The notes: a model not told the origin generated them from the sequence alone. Shown: positions 37,101-47,230, counted from the stretch's first letter. The stretch is 64,000 nt of DNA from Atopobium sp. ICM42b (GCA_000564995.1 JDFH01000002.1:62001-126000), one strand, 5' to 3'. Program-made: numbers and translations.

Positions 37101-37185
37101 TGCGTGCAATTTCTTCATCAGTAAGACTACCGCGCATGGCATTTTCACCTTTTGGAGTCTTACGTGCTGGTACTTCCTCTGCCAT
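34180..37185 (-). CDS. multidomain Fe-S/FAD NAD(P)H-dependent oxidoreductase (GltD-like)
   Basis: This 1001-residue protein has several parts. The N-terminal part (1-340) contains a winged-helix-like stretch (about 115-165) and cysteine groups (CSCRLAERVRGDGC; CNCNVNVC). A four-cysteine ferredoxin motif, CVACGGCVEVC, lies near 363. A GltD-type Fe-S segment follows (about 420-500: CKVAC, CGRVCNKRCEAAC). The FAD fold has IIGAGPAGLS near 528 and the NAD(P) fold has VIGGGNVAID near 665. A last ferredoxin pair has CLKCG and CIGCGLCTTRC (about 905-935). It should shuttle electrons between NAD(P)H and an Fe-S partner. Position between hypB and hypA suggests work with a hydrogenase. The exact reaction is unknown. 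Confidence 0.8.
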   Translation of the reverse strand: MAEEVPARKTPKGENAMRGSLTDEEIARRNVLPTTNPAGGPIHILAQNHITENDEVVHYKTVDPNEPGPASSEQFKPLVRDEVQKITSRLGHKIVKDDPEYWGIAAIMTEEEAAVTKYMKVRQPVTLEELCKRTGKTAGELQPILDTLSVKGMIEYNWENKSKQKQYVLPMFVPGSAEFTVMNERQLEEHPEMGSLFERMTYLPLKNVTKLVPEGGAGVGMHVIPVERSIEQVNHTVTVEHISHWLKKYDRYAATPCSCRLAERVRGDGCADDPEDWCLAIGDMADYCVETGKGHYITYDEVIDICTKAEKNGFVHQITNIDGEDKIFAICNCNVNVCYALRTSQLFNTPNLSRSAFVAHVDEEKCVACGGCVEVCPAGAPQLGQKLPTRKGKISYPTQDLPDDKFWGEPDWDWNYKNNNRIECHDTGTAPCKVACPAHISVQGYLRMAAEGRYRDALELIKKENPFPAVCGRVCNKRCEAACTRGTIDQAVAIDDVKKFIAQKDLEAEHRFIPEPVIPSNRGRFNQKIAIIGAGPAGLSCAYYLAERGYNPVVFEKNLLPGGMMVYGIPSYKLEKNVVAAEIDVLKEMGVEIRCGVEVGKDITLDELRAQGFIGFYVAIGCQGGRKANIAGEDADGVISAVDFLHFVTEHPLHEVPGKTVVIGGGNVAIDAARVSARCGSESVTMVCLEQPEEMPALPEEITEAQEDGVSIKNGWGPAFIATDEQGHVCGVTFKRCTRVFDNDKRFSPCFDDEQTMYLEADAVVLSIGQTVEWGSLLEGEAVELTRGNLACADSQTYQTAQPDVFVGGDVYTGPRFVIDAIAAGHEAAVSLHRFVQKGSSLTIGRNQRHYVELDKSDAAVESCGYDHAGRQCPACDTVKNIRHNWTDPSHTFTPEQIRIETARCLKCGASIVDANKCIGCGLCTTRCEFDAIHLFRDNPHCSDMVAAEHKAGKILSYVGKRAVKIIKNPARKTKTPKPQSHVTTDELGNPVSAGSTGISS

Positions 37186-37232
37186 GACCTCTCCTATCAG
37201 GCATAAGACATTCTTTAAGAGCTAGCCATTGG

Positions 37233-37907
37233 TTACTGACTGCTTTTCCACTCAGCAACTTTGCAAGAAAGCCATTCAGTCCAAGCGTCTAATCCTTCCC
37301 CAGTTTTGGCAGAGAAAGGAATAACAACAGCCTTTGGATTTCTAAGGGCCACATTTTTCTTGAGTTTTTCCAGGTCAAAATCAAAATACGGTGCTACGTC
37401 TATTTTGTTAACAAGCACCACATCACAGACCTGATACATCAAAGGGTATTTCAACGGCTTATCGTCGCCTTCGGGAACAGAAAGAATAGTGACGTTTACG
37501 CCGGCACCGGTGTCAAACTCTGCCGGACATACCAAGTTTCCAACGTTCTCCAAAAAGATAAGGTCCACATCACCTGCATTAAGACCTTCAAGACCCTGAG
37601 CGCACATATGCGCATCGAGGTGGCACATACCGCCAGTGTGCAGCTGAATGGCTTTCACGCCCGTTTCAGAAATAGCAGCTGCATCAACATCTGAATCAAT
37701 ATCAGCTTCCATAACAGCAATGGAAACCTTATCTTTCAGGGCAGCAATGGTCTTTTTAAGAGTGGTAGTTTTGCCCGAACCTGGAGAAGACATAAGGTTT
37801 ACCAGCAGAGTTCCCTTTTTCTTCATTTCTTCTCTTAGTTGATCGGCGCTTTTCTCGTTAGCTGCAAAAACACTCTGCTTAACTTCAATGATGCGATACT
37901 CACCCAT
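37233..37907 (-). CDS. hypB: hydrogenase maturation GTPase HypB
   Basis: HypB is a SIMIBI GTPase that inserts nickel. The 224 residues show the P-loop SPGSGKTT (41-48). The intersubunit metal site is in GGMCHLDAH (C95, H96) and NVGNLVCPAEFD (C127), and NKID follows near residue 170. The His-rich and CxxCGC N-terminal metal stores of other HypB proteins are missing. It lies between an ArsR-type regulator and the Fe-S/FAD oxidoreductase, all in one apparent operon. Confidence 0.95.
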   Translation of the reverse strand: MGEYRIIEVKQSVFAANEKSADQLREEMKKKGTLLVNLMSSPGSGKTTTLKKTIAALKDKVSIAVMEADIDSDVDAAAISETGVKAIQLHTGGMCHLDAHMCAQGLEGLNAGDVDLIFLENVGNLVCPAEFDTGAGVNVTILSVPEGDDKPLKYPLMYQVCDVVLVNKIDVAPYFDFDLEKLKKNVALRNPKAVVIPFSAKTGEGLDAWTEWLSCKVAEWKSSQ

Positions 37908-37936
37908 AAGTTCTCTCCACAGTTCCGATACGTATG

Positions 37937-38320
37937 TTAATGACCCAACAGATGAGCTGCATGTGCAAGGCCAACGCGGATTAGCGTTGTGACGTGCTCA
38001 TCTGCAAGTGAATAGATAACTTTTCTGCCATCTCTTTTTGCATTGACAAGACCGCGGTCGCGCAAAAGACGCAACTGGTGAGAGGTTGCTGACTGAGATA
38101 CCGAAAGCATTTCTTGCAGCTCTGTTACGCTTTTCTCGCCATTTACTAGAGCACCCAAAATCTGGAATCGAGTGAAATCAGACAGTGCATCAAAAATCTG
38201 GGTTGCATCGTAGATAATGTCATCGTTTACCAGGTATTCATTCAGCTTCTGATCAGAAACATAATCGCACGTAGAATGAGTATGCTCGCATTTTTCGGAA
38301 TCGTGGGAGTGACTATCCAT
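37937..38320 (-). CDS. ArsR/SmtB-family metal-sensing repressor
   Basis: This 127-residue winged-helix protein has the core DALSDFTRFQILGAL and LSVSQSATSHQLRLLRDRGLVNAKRDGRKVIYSL. The alpha-5 site has D107, H109, H120 and H123, exactly the DxH...HxxH spacing of zinc/cobalt/nickel sensors such as CzrA and NmtR. The first 20 residues (MDSHSHDSEKCEHTHSTC) add histidines and two cysteines, which could bind further metal. As first gene before hypB, it probably senses nickel, cobalt or zinc and controls the hyp unit. Confidence 0.9.
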   Translation of the reverse strand: MDSHSHDSEKCEHTHSTCDYVSDQKLNEYLVNDDIIYDATQIFDALSDFTRFQILGALVNGEKSVTELQEMLSVSQSATSHQLRLLRDRGLVNAKRDGRKVIYSLADEHVTTLIRVGLAHAAHLLGH

Positions 38321-38421
38321 TTGCTATTCCTATCCTTTAAGAGCCGCAAAATAAATGGCTTACCAAACGTAATTCATAAAAGATTAGTATATACCGATAC
38401 TCGCTTCTGTAAGCGTAACTA

Positions 38422-38455
38422 AAAGAGGACTCCAGCTAACGGCTGAAGTCCTCTT
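38422..38455 (-). terminator. terminator after rpoC
   Basis: AAGAGGACT and AGTCCTCTT pair, with AGC/GCT pairing inside. On the minus strand TTTT follows. It ends about 50 bp beyond the rpoC stop codon. Confidence 0.88.
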
Positions 38456-38505
38456 CTGTATCGGAGTCAATCTCCGAAAAAGTTTGATGTATCAGGCGAG
38501 ATTAC

Positions 38506-41500
38506 TTACTCGTCTTCGCCGTCTGCCTCAGCGTCCATGCGGACAACCTGATTGAGAAGGTCATCCAGAGAACCAAGGTCCTCGTTAATTACATCAGGGC
38601 TAACCTCGTCGGAAGAAGAACCGATGAGTGTCTCAGTGTAATCAGAGTGCGTGGATGGAGCTGCAGAGCCCAGCATCAAGCCGCCATCGCCTTCTGGCGA
38701 GAAGACCATGTTGAGCAGCTGAGAAAGATCCTCAGAATCTGCCTCATCCTCTTCTGGCTCAAGGATGTAGAGGAGGTTACGAGCCTCAAGGCCATCGCGG
38801 AGCTCCTCGATTGCCTTTGCACCAATACCATCGATGCGAAGCAGGTCTTCCTCGGTCTTACCGATAAGATCGCCTACGGTCTCAATGCCAACCTCGCTGA
38901 ACTTATTGGTCCAACGCTGTGATACGCCAAGATCGTCAAAGAGGTACAGCTTTGCGTCCTCGCTTGAAAGCGTGCGGCCATTCTTGGAATAAACGCCACC
39001 GTTGTAATCCTCGTTGACCCAGTCAAGCTGCTTAGGAAGCTGCTCCTCGATATCCTTAAGCTCTGCTGGTGCCCAGTCTGGAAGAGACTTAGCAAGAGAA
39101 GAGGTTGGGCCATCAATCTTGGTGCCGTGGTAGGTAAGCTCAACATCGTTGTATGCGGAGAGACCAGTACCTGCAGGAATCTGCTTACCAACAATAACGT
39201 TGGACTTGAGGTCAAGCAGGTGGTCAACGTCGCCCTCGATAGCTGCAGAGGTAAGAACGCCTGCAGTACGGATGAACGATGCGCTGGAGAGCCAAGAATC
39301 GATAGAGCTTGCAACCTTCAGAGTACCAAGGATTGCTGGCTCTGCCTCTGGTGGAGTACCACCAGCAAGGGCAATGTTCTGGACAGTCTCTGCAAAGACA
39401 TAGCGGTCCACATACTGACCAAGCAGGTACGAAGAGTCACCTGGGTTGGTAACCTGAACACGACGAAGCATCTGACGTGCGATAACCTCGATGTGCTTAT
39501 CGTTGAGTTCTACACCCTGGGAGGTATAGACGTCCTTAACGGACTCAACGAAGGTGTGCATAGTGGACTCAATGTCAGTGAGTCGACGGAGCATACGGAA
39601 GTTGACGAAGCCGCGGGTAATCTGGTCACCAGCACGGACAACAACGCCATCCTCAATGCCAGGCATGAAGCGGACAGATGCAGGTACACGCCACTCCTCG
39701 ATGACACGGGAAGCATCGTCTGCATCAACAATACGCAGCAGGTACTCGGTGGTCTCTGGGGTAATGTGAAGAACACCAGAAACAGGAGCCAGGTCAGCCT
39801 CGCGACCAAGAATCTTCTCGTTGACGTTGCCGACGACGTCGAACATACGGGCAACGGTAGGAAGACCCTGCGTAATATCGTCTGCGCCTGCAACACCACC
39901 GGAGTGAATGGTACGCATAGTCAACTGAGTACCAGGCTCACCAATGGACTGAGCTGCGATAATACCAACTGCAGTACCAATGTTGACAGGACGACGGGTG
40001 GAAAGATCCCAGCCGTAGCACTTCTGGCAGACGCCGTACTTAGACTTACAGGTCAGAAGTGCGCGGAGCTGAACCTTAGCAAGGCCGTGCTCAACAAGAC
40101 GCTCAAGATCCTGCTTGGACTCAACATAGCCACCAGCAGGGATAAGAACCTCGCCAGTGTTTGGATCGCAGACATCCTCAAGGGTGCAGCGGCCAATCAG
40201 GTCAGTATCAACAGAAGTCTGACCAGGCTTAATCAGAGGATAGGTAACTGCCTCATCAGTGCCGCAGTCCTCCTCGCGGACAATGACGTCCTGTGCAACG
40301 TCGACGAGTCGACGAGTCAGGTAACCAGAGTCGGAGGTGTGGGATGCGGTATCTACCAGACCCTTACGAGCGCCGTAGGTAGAAATGAAGTACTCGAGAG
40401 GCTCAAGACCCTCGCGGAAGTTTGCCTTAATTGGAAGGTCGATGGTTTCACCGGACATATCCGCCATCAGGCCTCGCATACCAGCAAGCTGGCGAAGCTG
40501 TGTCTTAGAACCACGAGCTCCAGAGTCAGCCATCATGTAAATTGGGTTGTTCTCTGCAAAGCCTGTAAGCATCTCAGAGCCGAGAAGATCGGTGCACTCG
40601 GTCCATGCGTTAACAACCTCAACGTGACGCTCTCGCTCGGAGAGGAAGCCATCCTCGTAGTACTCGTTGATCTGGTCAACGCGGTCCTGTGCCTCCTGAA
40701 GCAGCTGTGGCTTGTGTGGAGGAATGACAGCGTCCCAAACAGAAACAGTCAGACCAGCAAGAGTTGCGTAGTGGAAACCAGTCTTCTTGATGTTGTCCAG
40801 AATTGGTTCAACATCAGCCATTGGATAACGGTCGCAGCAATCGTTGACCAGAACACCAATGTCGGACTTAACCATCTTGTAGTTGATGTATGGGTAATCC
40901 TCTGGCAGGCACTGACGGTTGAAGATAATGCGACCAACAGTGGTCTCAAAACGCTTAGTACCCTCAGTAACGTCCAGATCCTCATACTGACCGCGGCCAG
41001 TCATAACGCGGAAGATAGCACGATCGCTATCAGCAACGTTTGCATCCTTGGAGCTTACGCGGACAACAACCTTTGCCTGAAGATCAAGGTCACGGTTAGC
41101 CTCAATAGCCAGAAGAGCATCCTCAAAGCTTGCAAAGGTAAGAGTCTTAGCGTCTTCACCGGTCTTCTCGGAAGTGAGGTAGTAGACACCAAAGACCATA
41201 TCCTGAGAAGGAACGGTCAGAACCTTACCAGAAGCAGGGCTTCTGAGGTTGTTGCTGGAGAGCATCAGAATGCGAGCCTCTGTCTGTGCCTGAGTAGAAA
41301 GTGGCACGTGGACAGACATCTGGTCGCCGTCGAAGTCTGCGTTGAATGGTGCGCAGACCAGAGGGTGCAGGTGGATTGCCTTACCCTCGATAAGGACTGG
41401 CTCAAATGCCTGGATAGACAGACGGTGAAGGGTAGGTGCGCGGTTGAGAAGAACGAGGCGGTCCTGAATGACCTCATCCAGAACGTCCCAAACAACTGGA

Positions 41501-42936
41501 GTACCACGGTCAATAGCGCGCTTTGCGCCCTTAATGTTTTCAACCTTGCGGAGCTCAACCAAACGACGCATGACAAAAGGCTTGAAGAGCTCAAGTGCCA
41601 TAGCAGATGGAAGGCCGCACTGGTGCAGCTTCAGGTGTGGGTCAACAACAATGACGGAACGGCCAGAGTAGTCAACACGCTTACCCAGAAGGTTCTGACG
41701 GAAGCGACCCTGCTTACCCTTAAGGGCCTCAGCAAGAGACTTCAGAGGACGTCCACCACGACCAGTGACTGGACGACCACGGCGACCGTTGTCAAACAGA
41801 GCGTCAACGGACTCCTGAAGCATGCGCTTCTCGTTGTTAACAATGATGGAAGGTGCCTCAAGGTCAAGCAGGCGCTTAAGACGATTGTTACGGTTAATAA
41901 CACGACGATACAAATCGTTTAAGTCGGAAGCTGCAAAACGGCCACCATCAAGCTGAACCATAGGACGAAGATCAGGTGGAATAACTGGTACAACGTCAAG
42001 GATCATGTTAGCTGGATCGTTGCCGCCCTTAAGGAAAGCGTCAACAATCTCAAGGCGCTTAATGGCCTTCTCGCGCTTCTGCTTCTGAGCATCCTCATTG
42101 GCAATAATAGCGCGGAGCTCCTTAGCCTCTTTCTCAAGGTCAATGTTGGAGAGAAGGTCACGTACTGCCTCTGCGCCCATGCCACCCTTGAAGTAGATGC
42201 CATAGTAGCGCTTAAGCTCGGAGAACAGACCCTCATCGGAGATGAGCTCTCTGGTCTCAAGCTGCATGAACTTCTCGAAAGCCTCACGACGAAGCGTCTT
42301 CTCTTCCTCGTACTCTTCCTCAAGATCAGCGACGCCTGCACGAATCTCGTCCTCAGATAGAGGCTCAAAATCGCCAAACTCGTCATCCTGTGGCTGGCCC
42401 TGCTCGCGAAGACGTGCAATCTGATCGTCACGCTCTGCGTCAAGCTCTTCGAGGTCTGCTGCAAGCTCCTCACGAAGATCGTCTACGTCAGCCTCACGTG
42501 CCTCAGTGTCAACACTGGTGATTACGTAAGATGCAAAGTAGAGGACTTTCTCGAGGTCCTTGCTCTTGATATCAAGAAGACGTGCCAGAGGGAAGCTGGT
42601 TGGGCTCTTGAAGTACCAGATGTGGCTTACAGGAGCAGCAAGCTCGATGTGGCCCATGCGGTCACGACGAACCTTTGCGGTGGTTACTTCAACACCGCAG
42701 CGCTCGCAGGTAATGCCCTTGAAGCGAATGCCTTTGTACTTACCGCAGGCGCACTCCCAGTCCCTTACAGGTCCAAAGATCTTCTCGCAGAAAAGACCGT
42801 CCTTTTCTGGCTTAAGGGTACGGTAGTTGATGGTCTCAGGCTTCTTTACCTCGCCATAGGACCAACCGCGGATATCATCAGCAGACGCTAGAGAAATTTT
42901 AATAGCGTCAAATTCAGTGGAATCGAAATCTGCCAC
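38506..42936 (-). CDS. rpoC: RNA polymerase beta-prime subunit with C-terminal alpha-CTD-like extension, GTG start
   Basis: The catalytic subunit is 1476 residues from a GTG (42934-42936) with AAGGAG upstream. The zinc ribbon CACGKYKG...CERCG is near 60-80. The Mg-binding NADFDGDQM is intact. The usual beta-prime ends near residue 1262 ([14 protein letters not shown]). The protein then continues for about 210 residues: a linker, a helix-hairpin-helix module at about 1338-1388 ([34 protein letters not shown]), then a strongly acidic tail. The module resembles the alpha C-terminal domain of the rpoA gene in this same window. The function of the tail is unknown. Confidence 0.97.
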   Translation of the reverse strand: MADFDSTEFDAIKISLASADDIRGWSYGEVKKPETINYRTLKPEKDGLFCEKIFGPVRDWECACGKYKGIRFKGITCERCGVEVTTAKVRRDRMGHIELAAPVSHIWYFKSPTSFPLARLLDIKSKDLEKVLYFASYVITSVDTEAREADVDDLREELAADLEELDAERDDQIARLREQGQPQDDEFGDFEPLSEDEIRAGVADLEEEYEEEKTLRREAFEKFMQLETRELISDEGLFSELKRYYGIYFKGGMGAEAVRDLLSNIDLEKEAKELRAIIANEDAQKQKREKAIKRLEIVDAFLKGGNDPANMILDVVPVIPPDLRPMVQLDGGRFAASDLNDLYRRVINRNNRLKRLLDLEAPSIIVNNEKRMLQESVDALFDNGRRGRPVTGRGGRPLKSLAEALKGKQGRFRQNLLGKRVDYSGRSVIVVDPHLKLHQCGLPSAMALELFKPFVMRRLVELRKVENIKGAKRAIDRGTPVVWDVLDEVIQDRLVLLNRAPTLHRLSIQAFEPVLIEGKAIHLHPLVCAPFNADFDGDQMSVHVPLSTQAQTEARILMLSSNNLRSPASGKVLTVPSQDMVFGVYYLTSEKTGEDAKTLTFASFEDALLAIEANRDLDLQAKVVVRVSSKDANVADSDRAIFRVMTGRGQYEDLDVTEGTKRFETTVGRIIFNRQCLPEDYPYINYKMVKSDIGVLVNDCCDRYPMADVEPILDNIKKTGFHYATLAGLTVSVWDAVIPPHKPQLLQEAQDRVDQINEYYEDGFLSERERHVEVVNAWTECTDLLGSEMLTGFAENNPIYMMADSGARGSKTQLRQLAGMRGLMADMSGETIDLPIKANFREGLEPLEYFISTYGARKGLVDTASHTSDSGYLTRRLVDVAQDVIVREEDCGTDEAVTYPLIKPGQTSVDTDLIGRCTLEDVCDPNTGEVLIPAGGYVESKQDLERLVEHGLAKVQLRALLTCKSKYGVCQKCYGWDLSTRRPVNIGTAVGIIAAQSIGEPGTQLTMRTIHSGGVAGADDITQGLPTVARMFDVVGNVNEKILGREADLAPVSGVLHITPETTEYLLRIVDADDASRVIEEWRVPASVRFMPGIEDGVVVRAGDQITRGFVNFRMLRRLTDIESTMHTFVESVKDVYTSQGVELNDKHIEVIARQMLRRVQVTNPGDSSYLLGQYVDRYVFAETVQNIALAGGTPPEAEPAILGTLKVASSIDSWLSSASFIRTAGVLTSAAIEGDVDHLLDLKSNVIVGKQIPAGTGLSAYNDVELTYHGTKIDGPTSSLAKSLPDWAPAELKDIEEQLPKQLDWVNEDYNGGVYSKNGRTLSSEDAKLYLFDDLGVSQRWTNKFSEVGIETVGDLIGKTEEDLLRIDGIGAKAIEELRDGLEARNLLYILEPEEDEADSEDLSQLLNMVFSPEGDGGLMLGSAAPSTHSDYTETLIGSSSDEVSPDVINEDLGSLDDLLNQVVRMDAEADGEDE

Positions 42937-42941
42937 AGTCG

Positions 42942-45900
42942 CTACTCCTTATCGGTGGTCGCGTCGCCTACAAGTGCGGATGCACCCTCAGCGTCTTGGG
43001 ACAGGTCGGAAGCGGTTACCTCAGTGAAGCCAAGGTCGTTGAGGATCTCAACAGCGTTCTTCTCCTCAGGATCTGTGACCTTTGCGGTATTTGCACGCTT
43101 ACGATAGGAGATTGGCTCAATGTCAAGTGCCAGGGAGCGAATCTCTTTGACCAGAACCTTGAAGGACTCAGGAATTCCTGCAGTAGGAATGTTCTCGCCC
43201 TTAACAATGGACTCGTAGGTCTTAACACGGCCGTTGGTATCGTCAGACTTAACGGTGAGGATCTCCTGGAGGACGTTAGCAGCACCGTATGCATACAGTG
43301 CCCAAACCTCCATCTCACCAAAGCGCTGACCGCCGAACTGTGCCTTACCACCCAGAGGCTGCTGGGTAACAAGAGAGTAAGGACCAGTTGAACGTGCGTG
43401 AATCTTATCGTCAACCATGTGGCCGAGCTTCAGGATGTAAGAAACACCAACGGTAATTGGGCTCTTGAATGCCTCGCCGGTACGACCATCGTAGAGGGTA
43501 GTCTTACCACGCTCGTTGAGCTGTGGAACAAACTCCTCACGCATGTCCTCGCCGTACTCCTTGAGAGCCTTGTTGATCATGTTGATGTTGGTGCGGCGAA
43601 CAATCTCTGCAACGGACTCATCAGTAGCACCGTCAAAGAGTGGTGTTGCAACAGGAATTGGGCCCTCAACGTAACGCTTAGAATCTGCGTCATCGTCATC
43701 CCAACCGTGTGCAGCGCCCCAACCAAGGTGGCACTCAAGCAGCTGACCAACGTTCATACGAGAAGGAACGCCCAGTGGGTCGAGAATAACGTCTACTGGG
43801 GTACCGTCTGCCATGTAAGGCATGTCCTCAACAGGAAGAACCTTACAAATAACACCCTTGTTACCGTGACGACCAGCGATCTTATCGCCCTGCTGGATCT
43901 TTCTGCGCTGAGCAACAAAGACGCGGACCAGGTCGTTTACTCCTGGAGGCAGGTCGTCTCCAGCCTCACGGCTGAAGCGGACAACGTCAACAACGCGGCC
44001 ATAGGAGCCGTGTGGCATCTTAAGGGACGTATCACGAACATCGTGTGCCTTAGCACCGAAGATTGCGCGAAGCAGGCGCTCTTCTGCGGTCAGAGCAGTC
44101 TCGCCCTTAGGAGTGACCTTACCAACCAGAATATCGCCAGGGCCAACCTCAGCGCCGATGCGGATGATACCGTCATCGTCGAGGTTTGCAAGCATGTCCT
44201 CACCAAGGTTTGGAATCTCGCGGGTAATCTCCTCAGCACCAAGCTTGGTGTCACGAGCATCAATCTCGTGGCGGGAAATGTTAACGGAGGTCAGAAGGTC
44301 TTCCTGAACAACACGTTCGGAGACGATAATACCGTCCTCGTAGTTGTAGCCTTCCCATGGCATGTAAGCAACGGTAAGGTTTGCACCAAGTGCCAGCTCA
44401 GAGTGGTCAACAGATGGACCGTCTGCGATTGGCTGGCCTTTCTCGACCTGCTGTCCAACGGTGACGATTGGACGGTGGTTAATGCAAGTGGACTGGTTGG
44501 AGCGCTCGTACTTAGGAAGATCGTAGCGCTGAGAACCGTGCTCATCGGAGTAGATGACAACGTGAGCTGCGTCTACCTCGGTGACCTCGCCGGCAAACTC
44601 TGCACAAATAAGCTCACCAGAGTCCTGAGCTGCGCGACCCTCCATGCCAGTTCCAACAAATGGAGCGTGGGACTGGATCAGAGGTACTGCCTGACGCTGC
44701 ATGTTTGCACCCATGAGGGTACGCTTTGCGTCGTCGTGCTCAAGGAATGGAATGAGGTTAGCTGCAACGGAGAGAAGCTGACGTGGAGAAACGTCCATGT
44801 AGTCAACGTCCTCAACAGGAACCTGTGCAGGTGCGCCGAAGGAACCGTCGAAGTCGCGGGTACGTGCGATAACGCGGTCTGCATCAACAATCTTGCCGTC
44901 TGCGTCAACCTCAACAAACTTCTTAGACTTAGGGTCGATTGGGGTGTTAGCAGGAGCAATAATGTGATTCTCCTCCTCGTCTGCAGTCATCCAGACAATG
45001 TCATCAGAGACAACACCGCCTGTGACCTTACGATAAGGAGCCTCGATAAAGCCGTACTCATTTACGTGAGCATACAGTGCCAAGGAGCCGATAAGACCAA
45101 TGTTTGGTCCCTCAGGAGTCTCGATTGGGCACATACGGGAGTAGTGCGAGTTGTGAACGTCGCGGACTGCGGTAGGAACGTTGGTACGACGGCTGGAGCC
45201 GGACTTGTGTCCTGCAAGACCGCCAGGTCCCAGAGCAGAAAGACGACGCTTGTGGGTCAAACCAGCAAGTGGGTTTGCCTGGTCCATGAACTGCGAAAGC
45301 TGAGAAGAACCGAAGAACTCCTTGATTGCAGCAACAATTGGACGGATGTTAATCAGAGACTGTGGGGTGATGTCGTCTGCGTCCTGAGATGCCATGCGCT
45401 CACGAACAACGCGCTCCATGCGGCTCATACCAATGCGGAACTGGTTCTGGACCAGCTCGCCTACGGTACGGACGCGGCGGTTGCCAAAGTGGTCAATGTC
45501 ATCAAGGTGCTTAGACTCATCACCTGCATGCACTGCAAGAAGGTACTGAAGAGCTGCGACAATGTCCTCTTTGGTAAGGACACGAACATCTGCAGGAATC
45601 TCTTCCTCAAGCTTCTTGTTGATCTTGTAACGACCAACGCGAGCAAGGTCATAGCGTTGCTCGTTGAAGAAGAGGCCGTCAAGCAGAGAACGGGCGGAGT
45701 CAACAGTTGGTGGCTCGCCTGGACGCTGACGACGATAAATCTCGATAAGAGCATCCTCACGTGTGGTTGCAACGTCACGCTCAAGTGTGTTGCGAACAAC
45801 ATCGGAATCACCAAGGAGCGAGAGGATCTCGTCATCGGTAACAGCAATGCCAAGTGCACGGAGGAAGACGGTAGCGCTCTGGCGACGCTTGCGGTCAATG

Positions 45901-46457
45901 GAGACGACCAGGTGGCCGCGCTTATCAACCTCAAACTCAAGCCATGCACCACGTGCAGGAATGAACTGAGACTTGTGGACCAGAACACCGTTGTCCATCT
46001 CTGACGAGAAGTACACGCCAGGTGAACGAACGAGCTGTGAAACCACAACGCGCTCAGAACCGTTGATGATGAAGGTACCGCGCTCAGTCATCAGTGGGAA
46101 ATCACCCATGAAGACAAGCTGCTCCTTCATCTCACCAGTCTCTTTGTTGACAAAACGGACGTCAACAAAAAGAGGTGCTTGATATGAAATGTCTTTTGCA
46201 CGACACTCAGCCATTGAATTGGCAGGGTCGCCGAACTGATGGTCACCAAAGGTGACCTGCATGGTTCCAGCGCTGTTCTCAATTGGCGAGAACTCAGCGA
46301 AGGACTCTGCAAGGCCCTCTCCCATAAAGCGCTCAAATGATTCCTTCTGTACAGAAATCAGATTTGGCAGCTCCATAGCTGCGGGAATCTTACTGAACGT
46401 CCTGCGTCCAGTATGCGCCTGAGGCGTGGTGAGGGAAGTCTTTTTAGCGGTAGACAC
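42942..46457 (-). CDS. rpoB: RNA polymerase beta subunit, GTG start
   Basis: The beta subunit is 1171 residues from GTG at 46455-46457, eight bases after GGAGG; an ATG-led extension of 15 codons covers the ribosome site and is rejected. The rifampicin-binding region reads [30 protein letters not shown], with the D, H and S of a sensitive enzyme. The flexible C-terminus ends acidic. It lies 5 bp from rpoC and shares its unit. It has two candidate promoters and no continuity with rplL, because a terminator lies between. Confidence 0.97.
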   Translation of the reverse strand: MSTAKKTSLTTPQAHTGRRTFSKIPAAMELPNLISVQKESFERFMGEGLAESFAEFSPIENSAGTMQVTFGDHQFGDPANSMAECRAKDISYQAPLFVDVRFVNKETGEMKEQLVFMGDFPLMTERGTFIINGSERVVVSQLVRSPGVYFSSEMDNGVLVHKSQFIPARGAWLEFEVDKRGHLVVSIDRKRRQSATVFLRALGIAVTDDEILSLLGDSDVVRNTLERDVATTREDALIEIYRRQRPGEPPTVDSARSLLDGLFFNEQRYDLARVGRYKINKKLEEEIPADVRVLTKEDIVAALQYLLAVHAGDESKHLDDIDHFGNRRVRTVGELVQNQFRIGMSRMERVVRERMASQDADDITPQSLINIRPIVAAIKEFFGSSQLSQFMDQANPLAGLTHKRRLSALGPGGLAGHKSGSSRRTNVPTAVRDVHNSHYSRMCPIETPEGPNIGLIGSLALYAHVNEYGFIEAPYRKVTGGVVSDDIVWMTADEEENHIIAPANTPIDPKSKKFVEVDADGKIVDADRVIARTRDFDGSFGAPAQVPVEDVDYMDVSPRQLLSVAANLIPFLEHDDAKRTLMGANMQRQAVPLIQSHAPFVGTGMEGRAAQDSGELICAEFAGEVTEVDAAHVVIYSDEHGSQRYDLPKYERSNQSTCINHRPIVTVGQQVEKGQPIADGPSVDHSELALGANLTVAYMPWEGYNYEDGIIVSERVVQEDLLTSVNISRHEIDARDTKLGAEEITREIPNLGEDMLANLDDDGIIRIGAEVGPGDILVGKVTPKGETALTAEERLLRAIFGAKAHDVRDTSLKMPHGSYGRVVDVVRFSREAGDDLPPGVNDLVRVFVAQRRKIQQGDKIAGRHGNKGVICKVLPVEDMPYMADGTPVDVILDPLGVPSRMNVGQLLECHLGWGAAHGWDDDDADSKRYVEGPIPVATPLFDGATDESVAEIVRRTNINMINKALKEYGEDMREEFVPQLNERGKTTLYDGRTGEAFKSPITVGVSYILKLGHMVDDKIHARSTGPYSLVTQQPLGGKAQFGGQRFGEMEVWALYAYGAANVLQEILTVKSDDTNGRVKTYESIVKGENIPTAGIPESFKVLVKEIRSLALDIEPISYRKRANTAKVTDPEEKNAVEILNDLGFTEVTASDLSQDAEGASALVGDATTDKE

Positions 46458-46508
46458 CAGGTTGTCCTCCTTCAAAAGGGTGGAAGGTGGCAATTGTCGC
46501 AACCTAGT

Positions 46509-46537
46509 AATTTAGTCAAGATTTTAATGCGCGTCAA
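46509..46537 (-). promoter_or_regulatory. candidate rpoB promoter P2
   Basis: TTGACG, 17 bp spacer, TAAATT on the minus strand. The predicted start would be about 45 bp before the GTG of rpoB. Confidence 0.55.
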
Positions 46538-46569
46538 CAGAAAAACACTTGATTTTTTAAGACGTTTTG

Positions 46570-46597
46570 ACTATATTATCGCGTTTATGTTTTTCAA
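46570..46597 (-). promoter_or_regulatory. candidate rpoB promoter P1
   Basis: TTGAAA, 16 bp spacer, TATAGT on the minus strand, about 60 bp upstream of P2. Two promoters in tandem would fit a highly expressed rpoBC unit. Confidence 0.45.
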
Positions 46598-46767
46598 CTG
46601 CACAAACGTTATGTTGCAGGTAAATCCTTAACTAACTCGTCTTTTCTAGTTGTGAAGATTTTGTGGAGAAGGTCCACGGAGGCAGAAATAGCTTTCGGTG
46701 AGCGGCGCTCCCCCGCCACGTCACTTCGCATGGCGCCCCATGCGGGGTCCATGCACTCCAAGCACGC

Positions 46768-46867
46768 GGGTTTCTCGCCAGGCGCGAGTGCGAGCGTGGC
46801 TGCAAGCGCGCGGGTTTCTCGCCGGGCGCGGGTACGAGCGCGGCTGCGAGCGCACGGGTTTCTCGCC
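46768..46867. repeat. three 44-bp tandem units led by GGGTTTCTCGCC
   Basis: Exact copies of the 12-mer start at 46768, 46812 and 46856, exactly 44 bp apart. Each is followed by a degenerate GC-rich stretch (GCGCGAGTGCGAGCGTGG and similar). It lies in the 880-bp gap between rplL and rpoB. Confidence 0.9.
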
Positions 46868-46893
46868 AGGTACGCCGGCTTTTTGCTGCACGC

Positions 46894-47011
46894 GCCTAAA
46901 AAGTGCAAAGAATCTGTATTTGAGCCACCGATTCTTTTGCAAAATCAGGCAAATCCACAGATTCTTTTGCAATTTTAGGCAAAAGTTACAGATTCTTTGT
47001 AGAAATCAGGC
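46894..47011 (+). repeat. 118-bp modular repeat, word-1 type, copy B
   Basis: The ends are GCCTAA and TCAGGC. The inverted CAAAGAATC is followed by GATTCTTT at 46930, 46960 and 46991 (spacing 30 and 31), the same as copies A and C. Confidence 0.93.
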
Positions 47012-47068
47012 GCGAGGAAGCTGGGGTAAGTCACGCAGAAAGATAGAGCAATCACACCGGATTTATAA

Positions 47069-47188
47069 GCCTGAAATGCATACCAAGTCTGAGCAAAAGC
47101 ACTCAGATAAGGCAAGAAGAACAGGCAAATCACTCAGACATGGCGAGAAAATCCGGCAAATCACTCAGACTTGATGCACTTTTCAGGC
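47069..47188 (+). repeat. 120-bp modular repeat, word-2 type, copy B2
   Basis: The frame is the same (GCCTGA ... TCAGGC) but the word is different: inverted GTCTGAG, then CTCAGA at 47102, 47133 and 47164 (spacing 31 and 31), with GGCAAAT linkers. Confidence 0.9.
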
Positions 47189-47230
47189 TGCTGCAAAAGC
47201 GCCATGCTTGATGCACTTTTCAGGCTGCAG
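47171..47230. repeat. direct duplication of 37 bp overlapping copy B2
   Basis: TTGATGCACTTTTCAGGCTG occurs at 47171 and again at 47208, both times followed by a CWGCAAA stretch. It duplicates the right end of the word-2 element. Confidence 0.85.

Noticed and set aside
39127-41922. A 931-residue open frame on the + strand opposite rpoC
   Set aside because: It is an antisense shadow of rpoC, as are the long + strand frames opposite rpoB (43398-46004) and nrdD (3245-4666).
46698-47174. A 158-residue open frame in the rplL-rpoB gap
   Set aside because: It is a translation of the repeat elements; no ribosome site and the same sequence in other copies is not kept open.
46894-47188. Possible CRISPR array, because of 30-31 bp periodicity
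   Set aside because: There are only three units per element, the intervening sequences are themselves similar, no cas gene is present, and the ends are inverted repeats.
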